Positions 24,328 to 33,320 of a DNA stretch of 37,432 nt are shown here, piece after piece. Within the stretch, counting starts at the first letter, position 1, and each line of letters opens with the position of its first letter. The position numbers were made by a program, and so were the translations under genes. A model generated the notes under the pieces. The model saw only the letters and a list, made by a program, of their open reading frames with translations. It was not told the DNA's origin and ran no database searches. The stretch lies in the NCBI GenBank assembly GCA_016703545.1, contig JADJBX010000014.1:1-37432 (forward strand), written 5' to 3'. The stretch is from Candidatus Amarobacillus elongatus. GTDB taxonomy: Bacteria; Chloroflexota; Dehalococcoidia; Tepidiformales; Tepidiformaceae.

Positions 24328-24765
24328 ACCCCGAGTCTAGCAGCCGGTCCGTGGGGGGAAACCCGTAGGGAAGCCGGGGGGAAAACCCCATCCCGGGCAG
24401 GGGGCTCCCCGCGGGGAACCGGGGGAGAACCCTCACCCAGCGGCGGCCCGGCCCGCATGCCACCGTCCCCATCGCGGGTTCCCGTCACCGCATCCCTCCG
24501 GCTCCCCTCCGCTCGGGACAACGATTCATGAACGCGGCGGGCGGCCTTCCCCGCGATTCCCCCCGGCTCATCACCACCGTCTTTCACAACAACACCCTCG
24601 TCCTGTGAATTGGCTTGCACGTGACGAAGAGGCCGCGGGGAAAGGGAACTCCAGGAACGGATGGGCAAGCTTTTGCAGTGGGTGCCCTCTATAGCGCCAT
24701 GCGACCGCCGTTGATAGCATCCCCGGACGTGGAATCGCCCGCGCGTGCGGGCCGGGAGGGGTGAC
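24328..24765. other. Intergenic region with G/C-tract array, no gene
   Basis: A 438-base gap between the divergent globin and APH-like genes. From 24350 to 24440 there are alternating runs of four to six G and C (GGGGGGAAACCC, GGGGGGAAAACCCC, CGCGGGGAACCGGGGG and relatives) that could form several small hairpins or a G-quadruplex upstream of the globin. The rest has no ORF with an acceptable start signal. A TATAGC (24690-24695) and a TAGCAT (24715-24720) are possible -10 boxes for the APH-like gene, without good -35 partners. Confidence 0.45.
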
Positions 24766-25818
24766 GTGAACGAACAGCTGGCCGAATTCCTGAAGCGGCA
24801 GTGGCCCGACGCCGACACCATCTCCGTCGAGAACTTCGAACCCATTCCCGGCGGCTACTCGCGCGAGACCTTCCGCTTCGATGCCCGGGTCCGCCGCGGC
24901 GACAATGAGGAAATCGTCCCCCTCATCCTCCGGCGCGACCCTCCCGCGGCTGTCTCCATCCTCCCCACCAGCCGCCAGACCGAGCACGAGCTCATCGAAG
25001 CTGTTCGCGCCCACACCAGCATCCCCGTCTCGAAGAGCTACGGCTACGAACTGGACCGCAGCCACTTCGGCGAAGCCGCGATGATCATCGAGCGCATGCC
25101 CGGCAGCGGCCTCACCTCGGCGCTGTTCAATGGCGGGGCCGATGCCGCCCAGGCCGAATCCGTCTGCACCCACCTCTGCGAACTCATCGCCGAACTCCAC
25201 CTGGCCGATGCCGAGAAGCTGAACGTCGGCGGCAAGCTCAGCGACCCCCGCAACGTCGGCGTCGATATCAGCTCGTGGGACCGGTACATGGAGACGACCT
25301 TCGAGTACTACCTGCAGGGGTACCACTGGGGCGATTTCGAACCCCTGCCCGTGCTCATGGACGCCTATCTGACGTTGCGCCGCGCGCGCCCGCGCCCCCT
25401 TCGCCTCTCCCTCGTCCACGGCGACTTCAACCCCGTGAACTTCCTCTACGGCGACGGCCGCGTCACCGCGCTCATCGATTGGGAGAACGCCCGCATCGGC
25501 GACCCGCGCGAGGACCTCGGCTGGATGCAGGCGATGGACGTCCTCAGCAACACCAACATCATGGGCTCGGTGACGAAGGAAGGCGGCTTCCTCGGGTACT
25601 ACAACAAGCTCACCGGCTTCAACGTCACGCAGGACGAGGTGAACTACTTCTGCCTGTTCGGCACCGCCAACATTGCCGTGCCGATTACGAACGCCCTCAA
25701 GCGCAGATTCCAGAAGGAGCACATGGAACTGACGCCGTTCTACATCATCCAGCCCAGCATCGTGAACGTGCTCAACTTCGCGAAGATGCTCGGTTACCCC
25801 CTGCCGGCAGGAGTCTGA
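24766..25818 (+). CDS. APH-fold phosphotransferase family protein
   Basis: A 350-residue kinase-like protein of the aminoglycoside phosphotransferase/choline kinase superfamily. The catalytic loop HGDFNPVNFLYG (near residue 217) has the Asp and Asn, and IDWENARIGDPREDLGW (near 236) provides the second metal Asp. The N-lobe has GGYSRETFRFDA (glycine-rich loop) and LILRRDPP with the ATP-binding region. This subgroup commonly sits in lipid or acyl-CoA metabolism clusters and its substrate is usually unknown; true aminoglycoside resistance is unlikely. GTG at 24766 is chosen because GGGAGGGG lies just upstream. The stop is two bases before the next gene, so they form an operon. Confidence 0.85.
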   Translation: MNEQLAEFLKRQWPDADTISVENFEPIPGGYSRETFRFDARVRRGDNEEIVPLILRRDPPAAVSILPTSRQTEHELIEAVRAHTSIPVSKSYGYELDRSHFGEAAMIIERMPGSGLTSALFNGGADAAQAESVCTHLCELIAELHLADAEKLNVGGKLSDPRNVGVDISSWDRYMETTFEYYLQGYHWGDFEPLPVLMDAYLTLRRARPRPLRLSLVHGDFNPVNFLYGDGRVTALIDWENARIGDPREDLGWMQAMDVLSNTNIMGSVTKEGGFLGYYNKLTGFNVTQDEVNYFCLFGTANIAVPITNALKRRFQKEHMELTPFYIIQPSIVNVLNFAKMLGYPLPAGV

Positions 25819-25820
25819 CG

Positions 25821-26327
25821 ATGTTCACCACGCCCAGCCCCGACGACATGATCGAAGGCGTCATCGCCGCGCTCCAGAACGAGATTCTGCCGTTCGTGAC
25901 GAACCCGAAGGCGCAGGCCGCGGTGCTGATCTCGACGGCGATCCTGCAGATGGCCCGGCAGTCCATGGCCGCCCACGACGCCCAGGTCCTCGACGAACAC
26001 AACAGCATGGCCGCCCTCCTGCGCGACGTCGCCGCCGCCATCGGCGAGACCACGGGGCCGGCCGCCGACGCCATCCGCCAGCGCGCCACCACCCTCGGCG
26101 CCGCCCCGGATTACGCCCCCCTCCCGGATCTCGCGGCCGCCGCCGCCGGCCACCGCGCGCTCTCGCAGGGGATCGTCGATACCCTCATCGACCTCGACCT
26201 TTTGCAACGCTCCGGCATCCCCGCGGCGGACCAGGCCCTCATGCTCGTCCGCACCCACCTCGGCGGCCGCGCCGTCCGCGATGTGCAAACGCTCGTCGTC
26301 GGCGCCGGCATGCTGGGCCGCGGCTAA
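25821..26327 (+). CDS. Hypothetical helical protein coupled to the APH-like kinase
   Basis: A 168-residue, Ala-rich protein predicted to be nearly all helical, with no Cys, no signal peptide and no membrane segment. It starts two bases after the APH-like stop codon, which implies translational coupling and a shared task. A similar pairing of an APH-like kinase with a small helical protein is familiar from acyl-CoA catabolic clusters, but I cannot name a family. The C-terminus HLGGRAVRDVQTLVVGAGMLGRG is the least biased part. Confidence 0.75.
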   Translation: MFTTPSPDDMIEGVIAALQNEILPFVTNPKAQAAVLISTAILQMARQSMAAHDAQVLDEHNSMAALLRDVAAAIGETTGPAADAIRQRATTLGAAPDYAPLPDLAAAAAGHRALSQGIVDTLIDLDLLQRSGIPAADQALMLVRTHLGGRAVRDVQTLVVGAGMLGRG

Positions 26328-26333
26328 GGCGCT

Positions 26334-26456
26334 CATCTCCTTGCTCGTGTCTCCTCGCGGGGGCAACCCCGCGAGCCTTGAACCCTTATCTCTTCGCGCG
26401 CCCCCGCGAACCTCGAACCCGTATCTCCTTTCTCATTTCTCTTTTCTCTTAAACCC
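26334..26456. repeat. Intergenic element, copy 7
   Basis: Shows CTCATCTCCTTGCTC, a GCGGGGGCAACCCCGC hairpin (26357-26372), GAGCCTTGAACCC, GAACCTCGAACCC and a terminal pyrimidine arm (26422-26451). The left arm is pyrimidine-like here instead of purine-like, so the outer arms cannot pair. It lies between two genes in the same direction, upstream of glnA. Confidence 0.65.
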
Positions 26457-26496
26457 CCCGTAACACGAACTTCATTGCCGACCGGCTGTCGCATGG

Positions 26497-26512
26497 CGTG
26501 AAACGCATCACA
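26497..26512. promoter_or_regulatory. CRP-type half-conserved site upstream of glnA
   Basis: CGTGA-N6-TCACA, the same GTGA-N6-TCAC core as the two sites beside the crp-like gene at 23559-23596. It is centred 52 bases before the glnA GTG. No convincing -10 box follows at the ideal distance, so control of glnA by the Crp-like protein is only a suggestion. Confidence 0.45.
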
Positions 26513-26556
26513 ATAGCCTCAAGCCCCACGCATCACGCGTGCCAGGAGACCCCTTC

Positions 26557-28001
26557 GTGACCCCTGATGAGATCAAGAGCTTTTGCGCGGCGAACGGCAT
26601 CCGGTTCGTGGACGTCAAGTTCGTGGACCTGTTCGGGCAGTGGCAGCACCTCACCCGCCCGATCCGCGAGCTGAACGACTGGACCGAGTACGAGCGCTCC
26701 CCGTGGCGCGGCGGCTACGGCTTCGATGGCTCGTCCATCCGCGGCTTCCAGAAGATCGAGGAGTCCGACATGCTCCTCATCCCGGACCCGGAAACGGCCA
26801 TGATCGACCCCTTCATCCAGTCGCCCACCCTCTCGGTGATCGCGAACGTGGAAGACCCGGTGACGCGCCAGCGCTACTCGCGCGATGCCCGCTTCGTCGC
26901 CCAGAAGGCCGAGCAGTACGTCCGCGACCTCGGTCTCGGCGATACCACCTACATCGGCCCCGAGCTGGAGTTCTTCCTCTTCGATGAGGTCCGCTTCGGC
27001 AGCGACCAGCACTCCTCCTTCTACTCGGTGGATTCGGACGAAGGCATCTGGAACAGCGGCGCCGAGACGACGCTCCGCGGCGACCTGAACCCCGGCTACC
27101 GCCCGCAGTACAAGGGCGGCTACTTCCCCGTGAGCCCCCACGATACCCAGACCGACATCCGCAACGAGATGGTCGAGATCATGGAAGCGTCCGGGATCAC
27201 CATCGAGCTGCACCACCACGAAGTGGCGACCGCCGGCCAGGGCGAGATCGACATGCGCTTCGACACCCTGACGAAGATGGGCGACATGTCGCTCTGTATA
27301 AGTACATAGTGAAGAACGTCGCCAAGAAGCATGGCCTCGTGGCGACGTTCATGCCCAAGCCGCTCTTCCAGGACAACGGCTCCGGCATGCACACCCACCT
27401 TTCCATCTGGAAGGATGGGGCGAACCTCTTCGCCGGCGATGAGTACGCGGGCGTCAGCAAGATGTGCCTGTCGTACATCGCGGGGCTGGTGCGGCACGGC
27501 AAGGCGCTGATGGCGCTCTGCGCGCCCACCACGAACAGCTACAAGCGGCTCGTGCCCGGCTACGAAGCGCCGGTGAACCTGGTCTACAGCGCGCGCAACC
27601 GCTCGGCGGCCTGCCGCATCCCGCTGGTGAGCCCGAGCCCGGCTTCCAAGCGCGTCGAGTTCCGCCCGCCGGACCCGGCCGGCAACCCGTACCTCACCTT
27701 CGCGGCCATCCTCATGGCCGGCCTCGATGGCATCAAGAAGGGCTGGGACCCGGGCCCGCCGCTGGACAAGACCAACCTCTTCGAGCTTTCGCCCGAGGAG
27801 CTGGCGAACGTGCCCACGGTCGAGAAGTCGCTCGAAGGGTCGCTGGCGGCGCTGGAGAAGGACTACGAGTTCCTGCTCGAAGGCGGCGTGTTCACCAAGG
27901 ACCTGCTCGAGACCTGGATCGCGCACAAGTACGAGAACGAATGCGACCCCATCCGCATGCGGCCGCACCCGTACGAGTTCCACCTCTACTTCGACGTGTA
28001 G
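26557..28001 (+). CDS. glnA: Glutamine synthetase type I (one frameshift)
   Basis: Makes glutamine from glutamate, ammonia and ATP; a dodecamer in the cytoplasm. The first part (to about 27295) has FVDLFGQWQH, GFDGSSIRGF and the metal-binding PELEFFLF, NEMVEIMEASGI and ELHHHEVATAGQ. The frame breaks in GDMSL; adding one C in CTCTGTATAAG near 27292-27296 restores LYKYIVKNVAKKHGL. The second part holds the ATP/NH4 region MHTHLSIWKDG, the Glu flap region VPGYEAPVNL, ARNRSAACRIP and EFRPPDPAGNPYL. Corrected length is 481 residues. The adenylylation Tyr of the NLY motif is Phe (TNLFELSPEE), so regulation by GlnE seems excluded. The GTG at 26557 has AGGAG nine bases upstream. Confidence 0.93.
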
Positions 28002-28006
28002 TCGAG

Positions 28007-28180
28007 TTCCCGGTTCCCAGTTCCCGGTTCCCAGGGGGCAACCCCAGGGCAATCAGGGGGGCCGGGGTTCACAACCCACCGAACGCCCCCGCCATTGGCG
28101 GGGGCGTTTCCGTGACCGCCATCCGACGCCATCCCCACTCGCACGAGCACTGGGCTCTGGGCACTGGGCCCTCGGACTCG
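28007..28180. repeat. Intergenic element, copy 8 (GTTCCCAGTTCCCGG type)
   Basis: Four GGTTCCC or AGTTCCC units (28005-28035), a GGGGGCAACCCC hairpin (28036-28047) and, after the terminator, GCACTGGGCTCTGGGCACTGGGCCC (two CACTGGGC units, 28147-28172). No purine or pyrimidine arm is present. Its outer motif families are the same as in copies 2, 5 and 9. Confidence 0.58.
28082..28108 (+). terminator. glnA terminator hairpin
   Basis: AACGCCCCCGCC and GGCGGGGGCGTT form a perfect 12-base stem around ATT, ending in TT. It lies 80 bases after the glnA stop and before the next gene, and is the strongest simple hairpin in the gap. The U-run is short, so termination may need a factor. Confidence 0.7.
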
Positions 28181-28258
28181 CCAACCCTGCTAGGATTCCC
28201 CCACCACCGCCGCCGACCCCTTCCCGGGCGGCGAGCTTCCTTCCCGGCAGGTCCGCAT

Positions 28259-29209
28259 TTGGAGATCCTCCCCGGCATCTATCAGCTCCTCACCCCGTTC
28301 CCGCAGTTCACCTTCGATGAGGCGAAGAAGCTTCGCGTCGAACTCGAGGCGAAACCGCGCGTGACCAAGGGCCTCCCGTACGTGCTCCCCTACATGATCA
28401 AGGGCGGCGGCGAGACCATCCTCGTCGACTGCGGCTGGAACACCGACGACGCCTACGGCGCCCTCGAAACCGGCATGGGCGAACACGCCGCCCACCCCAA
28501 CGACATCTCGAAGCTGGTCATCACCCACATCCACCCCGACCACTACGGCATGGCCGGCCGGCTCAAGCAGCTCTCCCTTCATGGAGATGAACGGCGTGCC
28601 CCCGCTCGATTCGCCGACGATGGCGCGCGGCTCGATGAACATGCTCGACCGCGTCTCGCCCGTGCCCCCGATACCCAGGTCAAGGGCGGCGAGGTGATCA
28701 AGGCCGGGCCGTTCGAGTTCGAAATCCTCTGGACCCCGGGCCACTCCCCGGGCCACATCTGCCTGTACGACCCCAACCACAAGATCCTGCTCACGGGGGA
28801 CCATATCCTCCCCACCATCACCCCCAACGTCTCCATCAACGCCCAGACCCACGGCAGCCCCCTCGGCGACTACATGCGCTCGCTGGACCTGCTCGTGGAC
28901 CTGGATGTGAAGTACGTCCTGCCCGCGCACGAGTTCGACACGAAGGACCTCAAGAAGCGCATCATCGAGATTCACGAGCACCACACCGTGCGCCTCGATG
29001 AGATGTGGAACTGCGTCGACCGCGGCGGTTCGACGGCGTGGGACGTGGCCGGGCGGGTGAAGTGGGCGACTGGCATGCTCGCCGATTTCGAGCCCCACAT
29101 GCAGAGCGCCGCCGTCGGCGAAACCATCGCCCACCTGGAGTACCTGTACGAACAGGGCCGGCTCGGGAAGGTGATGCGGGGCAATCACCAGCACTGGCTG
29201 CCCGTCTAG
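28259..29209 (+). CDS. MBL-fold metallo-hydrolase with a disturbed internal segment
   Basis: Zinc hydrolase of the metallo-beta-lactamase fold, 316 residues. Metal ligands: THIHPDH (H90, H92, D94, H95), His in TPGHSPGH, Asp in TGDHILP and His in LPAHEF. A substrate role cannot be assigned; relatives act on thioesters, lactones and similar. Between LKQLS (residue 106) and DTQVKGGE about 35 residues are out of frame: in another frame the DNA reads MEMNGVPPLDSPTMARGS and continues to RVSPVPP. In addition the region seems about 25-30 residues shorter than in relatives I recall. Both point to a local deletion or sequencing fault near 28575-28590 with the frame restored near 28670. TTG at 28259 with AGG upstream is the most likely start; a TAGGAT -10-like box is at 28189-28194. 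Confidence 0.8.
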   Translation: MEILPGIYQLLTPFPQFTFDEAKKLRVELEAKPRVTKGLPYVLPYMIKGGGETILVDCGWNTDDAYGALETGMGEHAAHPNDISKLVITHIHPDHYGMAGRLKQLSLHGDERRAPARFADDGARLDEHARPRLARAPDTQVKGGEVIKAGPFEFEILWTPGHSPGHICLYDPNHKILLTGDHILPTITPNVSINAQTHGSPLGDYMRSLDLLVDLDVKYVLPAHEFDTKDLKKRIIEIHEHHTVRLDEMWNCVDRGGSTAWDVAGRVKWATGMLADFEPHMQSAAVGETIAHLEYLYEQGRLGKVMRGNHQHWLPV

Positions 29210-29366
29210 CCTGCGTTCCCCGCCCCCGCGATGGACCGGGGCCCTGCTGCGATGATTCTGCAACCCCGGGGGCGGCTGCACCGCCGGAGCCGCTGGTAGG
29301 CTTTCGTTGCCGTTACGCGCCCCCGCCGGGAGGCGTCGCGGCAGCATCCCCGTGAGGAGGCGAGAC

Positions 29367-32300
29367 GTGGAGGACCCTGCCAGCGTGGCCGGCGACCGGC
29401 CGCCTGTCCTGGCCCCGGGCGGCGAAGCGCGCTACCAGGCCCTGCGTGCCGCCCTCCGCACCGCCGCGCCCTTCTGTCTCGCCCTGTTCGACGAATCCCT
29501 CGCGGTCATCGAAGCCGACCCCTCCTTCGCCGCCGCCACCGCGGGCGCGTACCCCGCCGCCACCGTGGGCGCGCTCTTCGGGAGCCACGCCGCGCGCGCC
29601 GCGGACGCCATCCGCCACGTCCTCGCCACGGGCAGCACCGTCGAGAACGTCGTCTTCGAACTGCCCCGGCCGCCCGCGAGCTTGGGTCTGCCGCCGCGCA
29701 GGGGGTATCGCGTCACCTTCTACCCCGTCCCCGCGGAGGGCGCCCCCGTGGCCGCCGTGGGCGCGATGCTCTGGGAATTGAGTGGCGTGGCGGGTGCGGC
29801 CGGGTACGAAAATAGCGCCGGCGCCGCCCTTCGCCGCGTCGCGCAGGCCCTCCCCGCCATGGTCGTCGCGCTCGACCGCGCGGGCAGCGTCATCTTCGCG
29901 AACGGACGCTGGGCCAGTTACATCGGCGACGAGGCGGCCGCCTACGCCCTCGATGCCGTGCGCGCGGCCGTCCACCCCGCCGACCGCACCGCCTTCGATA
30001 CCCGGCTCCAGGCCACGCTCGCGAGCGGGGGGAACGAAGCGGGCCCCGAGTTCCGCCTTCGCCGCCACGACGGCGAGTTCCGCTGGCACCAGCTGCGCCT
30101 CAGCCCCGTCCTCGATGACGATGGCCGCGAGCCGCTCGCCTACGTCGGCATCGCCGTCGATATCCACGACCGGAAGGTCGCGGAGGAGCAGCAGAGCGAG
30201 GCCCTGAACCGCGCCCGCGCCCTCACCGACGCGCTGCCCGTGTTCGTCATCGAGATCCCGCTGGATGGCCGCCCCCTGCTCCTGAACCAGGCCGCGCGGG
30301 AGTACCTCCAGGCCCGGCCCGACGAGCTCGCGCGGCTGGAGGATTGGCGGCAGCTCGTCCACCCCGACGACCGCGCGAAGCTGCCCACCATCGCCGACAT
30401 CACCCGCCTGGCCGTGCCCACCCGCATGGAGTTCCGGCTGCTCGGGGGCAACGGCGAGTACCGCTGGTTCGAAGGCCGCGCGACCCCCGTCTTCGGCGGC
30501 GATGGCCGCATCACGAGCTGGATCGCCCTCGCCCACGACATCCACGAACGGAAGGCCGCCGAGGAGGCGCCCGCGCGCGAACGCCGCCGCCTGCGTGCCG
30601 TCTTCGCGCAGATGCCCGCCGGCGTCGTCTGGTTCGATGTCGCCACCGAGCAGATGACCGGGAACCCACAGGTGGGCCGCATCTGGCGGATGGACCCGGC
30701 GCCCAGCGGCCCCGATGACCCCCGCATGCGCGGCTTCTCCCTCGAAGGCCGACCCTACGCGCCGGACGATTGGCCGCTGCGGCGTGTGCTCCGCACGGGG
30801 GAGGAGGTCTCCGGCGAGATCATCCGCATCGTTCGCGGCGATGGCACGGACGGCTACCTGAACGTCAACGCCGGCCCCGTCCGGGACCGGGACGGCACGC
30901 TGGTGGCCGTGGTGCTCGCCTTCGAGGACATCACCGCCTTCGTCCAGGCCGAGCGCACCCTGCACGAGACCTACAGCCAGCTCACCCACCTGTACGAGGC
31001 GGCGCCCGTCGGGCTCGCGTTCCTTTCGCCTGATATGCGCTTCGAACGGGTGAACCAGGCGCTCGCGGAGATGAACGGCACGACCATCGAGGAGCAGACG
31101 GGCCGCACCCTGCGCGAGGTGCTTCCGGACCTGGCGGACACGCTCGAGCCGGTGGCGGAGACGGTGCTGCGCGAGGGCCGCGCCATCCTCGGGGTCGAAA
31201 CGCGCCGCCCGCATCCCTCCCGGCCGGGCGAGCTCTGCACCTACCTGCGCTCCTACTACCCCGTGCGCGCCGACGATGGCCACGTGCTGGGCATCGGCGT
31301 GCTGGTGACGGACGTGACCGAGCAGCGCAAGGCCGAGGAGGCGATGCGGCTGAGCGAGGAGCGGTACCGCACCCTCACCAACACCGTCCCGCAGCCCGTC
31401 TGGTCGTGCGATGCCTCGGGCCGCGTCACCTTCTTCAACAGCCGCTGGTACGAATACACCGGCCTCTCCCCGGCGCTCTCCCTGGGGCACGCCTGGCTGG
31501 AGGCCGTGCACCCGGATGACGCGCCGCGCGTGCGCGAGGCATGGGATCGCTCCGTGCGCGAAGGACGCGAACACACCGACGAGATGCGCATCCGCCGGGC
31601 CGATGGGGAAGCCCGCTGGCACCTCGCGCGCGTGCTGCCGCTGACCGATGACGTGGGCCGCGTGCTGGGCTGGTTCGGCACGGCCACCGATATCCACGAA
31701 CGCCGCATCGCCGCCCTCGCCGAGGAAGTGCTCGCGAACATCGGCGCCGCCACCGTCACCGAGCCCGACGCCGCCGCGCTCGTCTCGGCCATCGCCGCCT
31801 GCCTCGTGCCCGCCCTCGGGGACTACTGCGTGGTCGATATCCGGGTGGACGACGAGCGGGTCGAACGGCTGGCGGCGCGCCACGCGGACCCCGAGCGCGC
31901 CGAGGATATGCGCCTCGCCCTCTCGTTCGGGCCGCGCAGCATCCACGACAACCATCCCGCGGCGCGCGTCATGCGCACGGGCGAGGCCGAGATCGTGGAG
32001 CGTGCCCCGGCGTCGTTCGGGCCACGTCTGGGGCGCGATGCGGCCGCGCGCGACGTGCTCGCGCGTCTGAACCCGCGCGCCTACCTCGCGCTGCCGCTCC
32101 GCGCCCACGGCCGCGTCATCGGCACGCTCAGCCTGCTGACCTCGGGCGATGGCCACGAATTCACGACGGAAGAGGTGGCGTTGGCGGAGGAGGCGGCCCG
32201 CCGTACCGCCCTCGCCGTTTCGAACGCCCGCCTGAACGAACGCACGCGCGAGGCGGAGCAACTGTACCGCACCCTCCTCGACGCCGTGCCCCAGGTGGTC

Positions 32301-33317
32301 TGGCTGGCGGGCCCGAAGGGTGGCGCCTTCTACTACAACCGTCGCTGGCGCGAATACACCGGCGACTCCGAGGGCTCCGGCCGCCCCGCCTCCGAATTCG
32401 TCTTCCCCGAGGACCTGCCCGTCATCGCCGAACGCTGGAAGGTGTCGCTGGAGACGAGCGCGCCGTTCGAATGCGAGTACCGGCTGCGCGGGCGCGATGG
32501 CGACTACCGCTGGTTCCTCGCGCGCGCCGTGCCCATGTTCGATGACCGCGGCGAACGGAACGGCTGGCTCGGCACGGGCGTCGATATCGAGGAGATCAAG
32601 CGCGCGCAGGTGGCGTTGCAGCGCGCGAACCAGCTCAAGGATGAGTTCCTGGGGCTCGTTTCGCACGAACTGCGCACGCCCCTCACGAGCATCCTCGGCC
32701 ACAGCTCGGTCCTGCTGCGGCACGGGGCGACGATGAGCCCGGAGGACCGCGCCGCCTCCCTCGACGACATCATCCACGAGGCCGAGCGGCTGCAGCGGCT
32801 GGTGGAGAACATGCTCGTGCTCGCCGGGGTCGAGGGGCGGCAGGAGGTGGTGACGGAGCCGCTGCTGGTGCAACACGCTATCCCGCGGGTCGTGGCGCTC
32901 CATCACCAGGCGCACCCCGCGCGCACCGTCGAGGTCCGCATCGCGCCCGGGCTCGACGCGATCGAAGCGCAGCCGACCTACTTCGACCAGGTGCTTTCGA
33001 ACCTGCTCAGCAACGCCGAGAAGTACAGCCCGCCCGCGCTCCCCATCACCGTGATGGCCGACGCCGAGGGGGACGAGGTCGTGGTGCGCGTCTGCGACCA
33101 CGGTGTCGGCATCACCGACGAGGAAGCCGCCCAGATCTTCAAGCCGTTCTTCCGCTCGACGCGGACGGCGGCGTCGGCGCCCGGCGCGGGGCTGGGGCTG
33201 GCGGTGTGCATGCGGCTCATCGAGGCCCAGGGCGGGCGTATCTGGGCCTCGGCGCGGCCCGGCGGCGGCACGGAGTTCGGCTTCGCTCTCCGCGCCGTCC
33301 TCGCCGATACCGACTGA
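29367..33317 (+). CDS. Large cytoplasmic PAS/GAF sensor histidine kinase
   Basis: A 1316-residue two-component sensor with no signal peptide or transmembrane segment. In order: a degenerate PAS at about 15-140, five PAS domains at about 150-270, 285-400, 408-525, 533-655 and 668-780 (four end in a PAC-like D-I-H-E-R or similar), a GAF domain at about 785-958, a further PAS at 965-1080, then HisKA with the phospho-acceptor His in VSHELRTPLTSILGHSS (near 1099) and HATPase_c with N box NLLSNAEKYS, G1 box DHGVGI and G2 box GAGLGLAV. The N-terminus is set at the GTG at 29367, six bases after GAGGAGG. No response regulator is adjacent, so the partner is elsewhere. Multiple PAS domains suggest it integrates several small-molecule, light or redox cues. 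Confidence 0.93.
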   Translation: MEDPASVAGDRPPVLAPGGEARYQALRAALRTAAPFCLALFDESLAVIEADPSFAAATAGAYPAATVGALFGSHAARAADAIRHVLATGSTVENVVFELPRPPASLGLPPRRGYRVTFYPVPAEGAPVAAVGAMLWELSGVAGAAGYENSAGAALRRVAQALPAMVVALDRAGSVIFANGRWASYIGDEAAAYALDAVRAAVHPADRTAFDTRLQATLASGGNEAGPEFRLRRHDGEFRWHQLRLSPVLDDDGREPLAYVGIAVDIHDRKVAEEQQSEALNRARALTDALPVFVIEIPLDGRPLLLNQAAREYLQARPDELARLEDWRQLVHPDDRAKLPTIADITRLAVPTRMEFRLLGGNGEYRWFEGRATPVFGGDGRITSWIALAHDIHERKAAEEAPARERRRLRAVFAQMPAGVVWFDVATEQMTGNPQVGRIWRMDPAPSGPDDPRMRGFSLEGRPYAPDDWPLRRVLRTGEEVSGEIIRIVRGDGTDGYLNVNAGPVRDRDGTLVAVVLAFEDITAFVQAERTLHETYSQLTHLYEAAPVGLAFLSPDMRFERVNQALAEMNGTTIEEQTGRTLREVLPDLADTLEPVAETVLREGRAILGVETRRPHPSRPGELCTYLRSYYPVRADDGHVLGIGVLVTDVTEQRKAEEAMRLSEERYRTLTNTVPQPVWSCDASGRVTFFNSRWYEYTGLSPALSLGHAWLEAVHPDDAPRVREAWDRSVREGREHTDEMRIRRADGEARWHLARVLPLTDDVGRVLGWFGTATDIHERRIAALAEEVLANIGAATVTEPDAAALVSAIAACLVPALGDYCVVDIRVDDERVERLAARHADPERAEDMRLALSFGPRSIHDNHPAARVMRTGEAEIVERAPASFGPRLGRDAAARDVLARLNPRAYLALPLRAHGRVIGTLSLLTSGDGHEFTTEEVALAEEAARRTALAVSNARLNERTREAEQLYRTLLDAVPQVVWLAGPKGGAFYYNRRWREYTGDSEGSGRPASEFVFPEDLPVIAERWKVSLETSAPFECEYRLRGRDGDYRWFLARAVPMFDDRGERNGWLGTGVDIEEIKRAQVALQRANQLKDEFLGLVSHELRTPLTSILGHSSVLLRHGATMSPEDRAASLDDIIHEAERLQRLVENMLVLAGVEGRQEVVTEPLLVQHAIPRVVALHHQAHPARTVEVRIAPGLDAIEAQPTYFDQVLSNLLSNAEKYSPPALPITVMADAEGDEVVVRVCDHGVGITDEEAAQIFKPFFRSTRTAASAPGAGLGLAVCMRLIEAQGGRIWASARPGGGTEFGFALRAVLADTD

Positions 33318-33320
33318 CCC

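Noticed and set aside
24350..24440. A CRISPR-like array
   Set aside because: Repeats are irregular G/C runs of different length with no constant repeat or spacer size, and no cas gene is present.
29313..33101. A 1262-residue open frame antisense to the histidine kinase
   Set aside because: It is a mirror of GC-biased codon positions; its Arg/Gly/His-rich product has no domain, while the other strand encodes full PAS, GAF and kinase motifs.
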